From Candidatus Roizmanbacteria bacterium (GTDB lineage: Bacteria; Patescibacteriota; Microgenomatia; UBA1406): a stretch of 10,037 nt of DNA. The position numbers were made by a program, and so were the translations under genes. Positions 5,931-10,037 of this stretch are shown here, piece after piece. Position 1 is the stretch's first letter. Each line of letters opens with the position of its first letter. The notes below the pieces were generated by a model that saw only the letters and a list, made by a program, of their open reading frames with translations, had not been told where the DNA came from and did not search any database. The stretch covers positions 1-10,037 of the forward strand of contig JANLHK010000118.1 of assembly GCA_024653645.1 (NCBI GenBank), given 5' to 3'.

Positions 5931-7676
5931 ATGCAATTTAAGGTATTTTCCCAGTTTCTTGAAAAAATAGAGAAAACCCAAAGTAGGCTTGAGATTACCC
6001 AGGTGTTGGCTGACTTATTTCAACAGGCCAGTCCGGATGAGGTACAGCAAGCGGCGCATCTGGTATTGGGAGAAACAGCACCACCTTATGCAGAAAAAAA
6101 GTTTGGTCTAGCTGAACGACTGGTACTGAAAGCAATGGTAAGTGCCTTTTCGCTTGACCCCGGTTACGCAAAGCGTAAAAGTAACACATTGGGCGACCTG
6201 GGTATATTTGCCCAGGAAGAGCGGTCGAAGAGCCAATCCTTATTTGGTAAAGAAGAAAACCGTAGTGTGTCGCAGGTGTTTACTCAGCTGGTAAGCATTA
6301 CCGAGCGCTCGGGCAATGGCTCCCAGGAGGAGAAGATGAGTACTATTGCGCTACTTCTGAGTGAGATGGATCCATTGAGCTGCCGGTATTTGGCACGGAT
6401 ACTAGTGGGTACGCTGCGATTAGGTTTTTCTGCCATGACCATACTAGACGCGTATTCCTGGATGCTGACTGGTGATAAGCAGCATCGGGCTGTGATAGAA
6501 AAGGCATATAATGTGCATCCCGACATTGGCTTTATTGGGAAGTTGCTTAGAAGCAAAGGGATTGAGGGCCTCTCATCGGCAGAGCCCGAGGTTGGCGTTC
6601 CGGTGCTTATGGCTCGGGCAGAACGAGTAGAAACACCGAAAGATATTATTGAAAAAATGGGTGAGTGTGCTGTTGAGCCCAAATATGATGGGTTTCGCTT
6701 ACAGCTTCATTATCAAAAAAAAGCTGGTGTCAAACTGTATACTCGAAGCCTTGAGGATGTGTCACATATGTATCCCGACATTGTGGCTGCAGCACAATCA
6801 GAACTCCGTTGTGATTCAGCTATTCTTGAAGGTGAGGCGGTGGGATTTAATCCAACCACAAAAGAGTATCTGCCCTTTCAGGAAACGGTTCAGAGAAAAC
6901 GAAAATATGACATTGCGGCAAAAGCACTTGAGATACCACTGAGACTTTTTGTCTTTGAGTTACTTGAGTTGAATGGGAAAAGTCATCTGGACACACCCTA
7001 CATTGAACGTCGTAAGTATCTGCAGTCAATTGTACACCAGAGTGAAGAAGCAACCATCGTAGTGACTACTATTACTCAAACAACTAGTGCGCAAGAGCTG
7101 GAAAAGTTATTTCAAGAATATATTAGTGAAGGACTTGAAGGAATTATCGCTAAAAAACTTGATGGAACCTACCAGGCCGGTGCGCGTGGATGGAATTGGA
7201 TTAAATTTAAGCGCAGTTACTCCAGCAAGATTAATGACACGCTTGATTGCGTGGTAATGGGGTTTGATTACGGCAAAGGCAAGCGTACGGGGTTTGGTAT
7301 TGGTGCATTTTTGGTTGGCGTATACAACAAACAGGAGGATCGGTTTGAAACTATTGCAAAAATTGGTACCGGATTAACCGACGAGGAATGGAAAACGTTG
7401 CGTGGACAGTGTGAGAAGCAGGTAGTCGCACAGAAACCAAAGAATTATATGGTGCATAAGATTGCAGAACCTGATATATGGGTGGCGCCGCAGTTGGTAG
7501 TAGAAATACGCGCCGATGAGATCACCAGGTCACCCATGCACACAGCCTACGAGATTGATGGTATAGGCTACGCGCTCCGTTTCCCACGCCTTGAGCGATT
7601 TCGGAGCGATAAGCAGCCAGATGAGGCATCAACCATTGATGAAGTTAAACGATTGTTTGGATTACAAAAACACTAA
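5931..7676 (+). CDS. lig: ATP-dependent DNA ligase (archaeal type)
   Basis: This 581-residue enzyme seals nicks in double-stranded DNA using ATP, acting in repair or replication. The order is an N-terminal helical DNA-binding domain (about 1-200), an adenylation domain (about 225-430) and a C-terminal OB-fold domain (about 440-570). The nucleotidyl-transferase motifs are complete: motif I KYDGFR with catalytic K251, motif III LEGEAVGF (E300-E302), motif IIIa PLRLFVFELL, motif IV EGLEGIIAKK (E400-K409) and motif V WIKFKRSY (K425, K427). The C-terminal segment LVVEIRADEITRSP and the closing GYALRFPRLERF are as in archaeal ligases. Length is normal for the archaeal form, which is also common in candidate-phylum bacteria beside the NAD-dependent LigA. 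The ATG at 5931 is supported by the -10 box 6 nt upstream. An EEP-fold gene follows after 4 nt. Confidence 0.96.
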   Translation: MQFKVFSQFLEKIEKTQSRLEITQVLADLFQQASPDEVQQAAHLVLGETAPPYAEKKFGLAERLVLKAMVSAFSLDPGYAKRKSNTLGDLGIFAQEERSKSQSLFGKEENRSVSQVFTQLVSITERSGNGSQEEKMSTIALLLSEMDPLSCRYLARILVGTLRLGFSAMTILDAYSWMLTGDKQHRAVIEKAYNVHPDIGFIGKLLRSKGIEGLSSAEPEVGVPVLMARAERVETPKDIIEKMGECAVEPKYDGFRLQLHYQKKAGVKLYTRSLEDVSHMYPDIVAAAQSELRCDSAILEGEAVGFNPTTKEYLPFQETVQRKRKYDIAAKALEIPLRLFVFELLELNGKSHLDTPYIERRKYLQSIVHQSEEATIVVTTITQTTSAQELEKLFQEYISEGLEGIIAKKLDGTYQAGARGWNWIKFKRSYSSKINDTLDCVVMGFDYGKGKRTGFGIGAFLVGVYNKQEDRFETIAKIGTGLTDEEWKTLRGQCEKQVVAQKPKNYMVHKIAEPDIWVAPQLVVEIRADEITRSPMHTAYEIDGIGYALRFPRLERFRSDKQPDEASTIDEVKRLFGLQKH

Positions 7677-7680
7677 GATC

Positions 7681-8403
7681 ATGCGCACCCTCACGGTTTT
7701 GACCTACAATATTCTGTTTGGTAAGGCGGTGTCACTGCTGCCCGAGCTTTGCAGTACGTATAAGCCCGATGTGGTGTGTTTACAGGAGTTTGAGATTAGT
7801 GTTGATGCTATTGCCGAGGTAGAGAAGCAGGGCTATTATTTGGCCGATTATTCGCATTCATTTTTTAAGTATTTTCGATTGTATGGATTAGCCACGTTTT
7901 ACAACAAGAAAACCCTGAAACCAAAAGATGGAGAAGTGATTACCTTATCGCGCAGTTTTTACGAAATGATTCTGTTTTTCTTTCCTCGGGTTAATAAGCA
8001 AAGAACCGTGCTTAAAACTACCTTTATACACCTCGAGTCACGGGCAGAATTGGATGTGTATAATTTGCACCTTACCTTTCATGGCACCAACCAAACCCGC
8101 CGTAAGCAGTTGACATGTACTATGCGCACCATAGAAAAGGCAGACAAGGAACGAATTATTGTCGCGGGGGATTTTAATTACCCATATCATCGCAGATCAC
8201 TTGAGAAACTCATTGCGGAGAATAACCTGAAGGAGGCAACGAGCAACTTGTTGTATACCCTTGAAAATAGGATTTTGGGATTTTTCAAGATACGATTGAA
8301 GCCCGACTATATTTTGTATCGTGGGTTTTCTCATATAGAAACCATTCGTGACGAAAATCGTTCTTCCGACCATTTCCCGATCATTGCACGGTTCTCTTGG
8401 TAA
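7681..8403 (+). CDS. Endonuclease/exonuclease/phosphatase (EEP) family protein
   Basis: This 240-residue protein has the metal-dependent EEP fold shared by exonuclease III-type AP endonucleases, DNase I, sphingomyelinases and inositol phosphatases. All catalytic landmarks are present: N10 in LTYNIL, E36 in VVCLQEF, H130 in YNLHL, D164 and N166 in VAGDFN, D209 in PDYILYR and the final D230-H231 in SSDHFPI. It should therefore be an active Mg-dependent phosphodiesterase or phosphatase. The substrate cannot be told; it lacks the length and N-terminal pattern of classical ExoIII, and no signal peptide is seen. The frame stays open upstream into the ligase gene, but the ATG at 7681, 4 nt after the ligase stop, gives the natural N-terminus (RTLTVLTYN). 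Cotranscription with the ligase suggests, but does not prove, a DNA-repair role. Confidence 0.88.
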   Translation: MRTLTVLTYNILFGKAVSLLPELCSTYKPDVVCLQEFEISVDAIAEVEKQGYYLADYSHSFFKYFRLYGLATFYNKKTLKPKDGEVITLSRSFYEMILFFFPRVNKQRTVLKTTFIHLESRAELDVYNLHLTFHGTNQTRRKQLTCTMRTIEKADKERIIVAGDFNYPYHRRSLEKLIAENNLKEATSNLLYTLENRILGFFKIRLKPDYILYRGFSHIETIRDENRSSDHFPIIARFSW

Positions 8404-8443
8404 TTTAGTATCCTCTTTTATTCCAGTTAATTAGCTATGTGGG

Positions 8444-8452
8444 TTATCCACA
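8444..8452 (+). promoter_or_regulatory. Perfect DnaA-box 9-mer within a short inverted repeat
   Basis: TTATCCACA is an exact match to the DnaA-box consensus. It is also the right half of the inverted repeat TGTGG-GTTAT-CCACA (8438-8452). A near-match on the other strand, TTATCTACA (8883-8875), lies in the same gap between genes. One perfect site does not make an origin, and no dnaA or dnaN gene is in view. Positions 8404-8548 otherwise hold no gene and are strongly AT-rich. Confidence 0.4.
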
Positions 8453-8464
8453 GGTATAGTGGAG

Positions 8465-8546
8465 AACTATATATGTTGTTGTAACAGTCTATATTTAATA
8501 TAAAAACTATAGGTTTGTGATTATTGAGACATTAATTAACTATAGG
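8465..8546 (+). repeat. Spaced direct repeats of AACTATA(GG)
   Basis: AACTATA occurs at 8465-8471, and AACTATAGG at 8505-8513 and again at 8538-8546, spaced 40 and 33 nt. A related ACTATA lies at 8834-8839, and the inverse TATAGT at 8455-8460. They sit between the DnaA-like box and the promoter of the small gene. They could be binding sites, but short AT-rich repeats also occur by chance. Confidence 0.35.
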
Positions 8547-8548
8547 AC

Positions 8549-8577
8549 TTGACAATAAAATAAAAGATTACTAGAAT
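8549..8577 (+). promoter_or_regulatory. Near-consensus leaderless promoter of the small basic gene
   Basis: TTGACA (8549-8554, perfect), 17 nt, then TAGAAT (8572-8577, five of six). The -10 box ends 7 nt before the ATG at 8585. This is the strongest promoter in the window, which argues that the tiny gene behind it, or its RNA, is truly expressed. Confidence 0.75.
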
Positions 8578-8584
8578 GACCACC

Positions 8585-8722
8585 ATGAAACGACTGCAGA
8601 TCAAGAAATCAAGTCCGAAAAGCTTTGATAAGAAGAACAAAATTAAGAAGGAAACATTTGAGAACGAATTGAAAAAATTAGTAAGGTGGAAAATTCGTGT
8701 TCCCTTACAGTTTTACGGATAA
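8585..8722 (+). CDS. Small basic protein, possibly frameshifted
   Basis: This reading frame gives 45 residues starting MKRLQIKKSSPKSFDKKNK and ending WKIRVPLQFYG. It is very lysine-rich, with a probable amphipathic helix (KETFENELKKLVRWK). I recognise no family. A near-consensus promoter sits directly before the ATG. The last nine codons look unlike protein, whereas the other frame from the run of four A at 8690-8693 continues as FVFPYSFTDKKGEKKS and on to TARPE, with a stop at 8763-8765. Dropping one A joins the two into a smooth 59-residue protein. So this is either a gene broken by a one-base indel, an assembly error, a programmed frameshift, or a genuine 45-residue gene. A stem-loop and a terminator follow. 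Confidence 0.5.
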   Translation: MKRLQIKKSSPKSFDKKNKIKKETFENELKKLVRWKIRVPLQFYG

Positions 8723-8801
8723 AAAAGGCGAAAAAAAGAGCATCACTACCGCTCGTCCAGAGTGAAAAGGCAGACGACGTATAGTAATGCCCTGTTGCAT
8801 C

Positions 8802-8820
8802 TCTCCTGTAGTGCAGGAGA
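8802..8820 (+). other. Stem-loop upstream of the terminator
   Basis: TCTCCTG (8802-8808) and CAGGAGA (8814-8820) form a perfect 7-bp stem with a 5-nt loop. It is followed by AAAA rather than T, so it does not terminate by itself. It lies in the 3' region of the small basic gene, or in a possible short RNA starting after TATAGT at 8780-8785. Confidence 0.5.
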
Positions 8821-8826
8821 AAATCT

Positions 8827-8856
8827 ACTGTGGACTATAACAAATCCACGGTTTTT
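8827..8856 (+). terminator. Rho-independent terminator
   Basis: ACTGTGGA (8827-8834) pairs with TCCACGGT (8845-8852), 8 bp with one G-T wobble and a 10-nt loop, followed by a run of five T ending at 8856. It closes the transcript of the small basic gene and insulates the surface-protein gene downstream. Confidence 0.6.
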
Positions 8857-8888
8857 GTCAAGTGCCCAAAATGCTGTAGATAATCCCA

Positions 8889-8918
8889 TTGACTTTTTGA
8901 TAATCGTCGAGATATAGT
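8889..8918 (+). promoter_or_regulatory. Leaderless promoter of the surface-protein gene
   Basis: TTGACT (8889-8894, five of six), 18 nt, then TATAGT (8913-8918, five of six). The -10 box ends 6 nt before the ATG at 8925, so the mRNA should begin at the start codon. Confidence 0.7.
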
Positions 8919-8924
8919 AACTTT

Positions 8925-10037
8925 ATGCGACTACGATGGCTACGACCTATTATTATTGTTTCGACCCTTTTTCTTGTACTATGTATGGGTGTATTTCCGG
9001 TCAGGCAGGTTTCTGCTGCAGTTCCTTTTACCGATGCCTATACCACATTGAGTAATGCCCGTTTTTCAACCCGCGCACTCTTGAATGCGGTTGTTGCCAG
9101 CGGAGCTACGATTTTTACCATTACCCAGACTGGTAGTGCGACGTATGATGAGGATGTAAATAACATATTTCCCGGTGATACCGTTTGTTTTGGTGCACCC
9201 ACTAATACGGGCTGCCAGGGACAGACTACTTACACGATAAACAACATCATTAATGCCAGTGACACCAGAGGTATTAGTACCGGTGTCACCGCAGGACTGT
9301 TGGCAAGCGATATGGTGGTTTCCAGCCAGAGTGGTACTATGACCGTTACGTTTAAACCGGCCACCACCGTTCCTTCAGGAGGGAAGTTGGTATTAACCAT
9401 TCCTTCAGCTACCAGTGCCTATGCTGACGGCATGCCCGACGCTACTGGTTGGGATTCGGCGGCACTCCCTGCTGACCTTATTGCCGGTACGTGTTCCGGA
9501 ACCAACTGTTTTGATACTTCCGGTTCTTTTACGGCAAGTGCCGTTGCCCGAACGAACGCCGGTGCTGGCGTACATACGGTTACCATCACACTTTCATCGG
9601 CAGTTAACGCTGGCTCAATTTACAGCTTTCGATTAGGGCATGCTACTACCCCCAACCTGCGTTTTCAAAATCCGGTTGCCAGTGGTACCTCCCACACCCG
9701 TGGTTTAGCTGACACCTACAGTATTGAGTTGAAGAGCCAAAATGCAGGTCAAACCGTTACCTATGATGATACTATTATGAAAGTAGCTCCTAATGATGGA
9801 GTATTTGTTTCAGCCTCAGTTGAGGAAAATATTACCTATCAGATTAATGATGCAAGTAATGGTTACTCGGGAAACATAGGTGCTGCGGTCAGTGTGTCGC
9901 AGTGCAACGCTGGCTCATTTACCACGAGTGTGGCTACGACTCCGTATGGGGTTCCGTTTGGTTCTATCCTTAATTTTGATACGTTTTACCGAGCAGCCCA
10001 GTCTCACTACATTGTGACTAACGCTGCTGACGGATAT
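8925..10037 (+). CDS. Large secreted surface protein, N-terminal part (runs off window)
   Basis: The frame is open for 371 codons from the ATG to the window edge, so this is a partial gene. A signal peptide is clear (basic MRLRWLR, core 9-24, likely cleavage after VSA31). The mature part is rich in Thr, Ser, Ala, Gly and Val with predicted beta-strand texture, and has cysteine pairs in TVCFGAPTNTGCQG and GTCSGTNC. Near the edge it reads TTPYGVPFGSI, then AAQSHYIVTNAADGY. This resembles a motif I recall from secreted CPR surface proteins (T.VPFG, then AA..L.VSTNA..GY), preceded by VAPNDGVFVSASVEENITY, which fits the same pattern. It is probably an S-layer-like or adhesive wall protein. I name no family, since the match is from memory. 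It has its own leaderless promoter and an upstream terminator. Confidence 0.85.
   Translation, partial: MRLRWLRPIIIVSTLFLVLCMGVFPVRQVSAAVPFTDAYTTLSNARFSTRALLNAVVASGATIFTITQTGSATYDEDVNNIFPGDTVCFGAPTNTGCQGQTTYTINNIINASDTRGISTGVTAGLLASDMVVSSQSGTMTVTFKPATTVPSGGKLVLTIPSATSAYADGMPDATGWDSAALPADLIAGTCSGTNCFDTSGSFTASAVARTNAGAGVHTVTITLSSAVNAGSIYSFRLGHATTPNLRFQNPVASGTSHTRGLADTYSIELKSQNAGQTVTYDDTIMKVAPNDGVFVSASVEENITYQINDASNGYSGNIGAAVSVSQCNAGSFTTSVATTPYGVPFGSILNFDTFYRAAQSHYIVTNAADGY

Noticed and set aside
7591..7680. 30-residue N-terminal extension of the EEP gene
   Set aside because: It lies inside the ligase C-terminal coding region in another frame and resembles nothing; the ATG at 7681 gives the conserved strand directly.
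9415..9636. 73-residue plus-strand reading frame in the final kilobase
   Set aside because: It is an out-of-frame shadow of the surface-protein gene, whose true frame is open to the window edge.
9606..9917. AACGCTGGCTCA repeated exactly 300 bp apart (9606-9617 and 9906-9917), suggesting a 100-residue repeat
   Set aside because: The flanking residues on either side do not align, so it is a short chance repeat in biased Ala/Gly/Ser coding sequence.
1..10037. CRISPR array, insertion sequence, prophage or toxin-antitoxin locus
   Set aside because: No regularly spaced repeats, transposase, terminal inverted repeats, phage structural genes or recognisable toxin families were seen.

Overview
The window looks like a chromosomal piece of a Candidate Phyla Radiation (Patescibacteria) bacterium, possibly Microgenomates- or Parcubacteria-like. 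The reasons are a pair of short-tailed type IV secretion pilin-like proteins typical of these lineages, an archaeal-type ATP-dependent DNA ligase, a secreted Thr/Ser/Ala-rich surface protein with a CPR-style motif, tRNA genes without an encoded CCA, and almost no Shine-Dalgarno sequences. UGA and UAG both act as stops, so the genetic code looks standard (not the UGA=Gly code of Gracilibacteria/SR1). The taxonomic call is inference from gene content; no marker gene is present.

Layout. Positions 22-608 (minus): a translationally coupled PadR-type repressor and glutaredoxin, divergent from a small DUF4342 protein (667-912, plus); the two promoters overlap. Positions 890-3253 (minus): a likely operon of a GNAT/BioF2-like acyltransferase, an AlkD-type DNA glycosylase and an unrecognised hydrophobic protein, the last with its own -10 box. 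Positions 3254-3502 hold no gene but carry a hairpin pair and the terminator of a tRNA-Cys/tRNA-Ser unit (3503-3670, minus). Positions 3740-5913 (plus): two overlapping secreted genes that share a C-terminal two-helix pilin module, one small (174 aa) and one with a large extracellular region (550 aa). Positions 5931-8403 (plus): ATP-dependent DNA ligase followed 4 nt later by an endonuclease/exonuclease/phosphatase-fold enzyme. Positions 8404-8924: mostly AT-rich non-coding DNA with one perfect DnaA box, a tiny basic gene that may be frameshifted, two stem-loops and a terminator. Positions 8925-10037 (plus): the start of a large secreted surface protein that runs off the window.

How it fits together. 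There are two themes: DNA maintenance (AlkD, ATP ligase, EEP-fold enzyme) and the cell surface (pilin pair, surface protein). A feature that crosses all regions is promoter placement. At five genes a -10-like hexamer ends 6-7 nt before the ATG, so transcription should begin at the start codon; two others have predicted leaders of only about 3-4 nt. Genes inside operons instead start at ATGA overlaps or very short gaps. This points to leaderless or coupled translation as the main start mode here.
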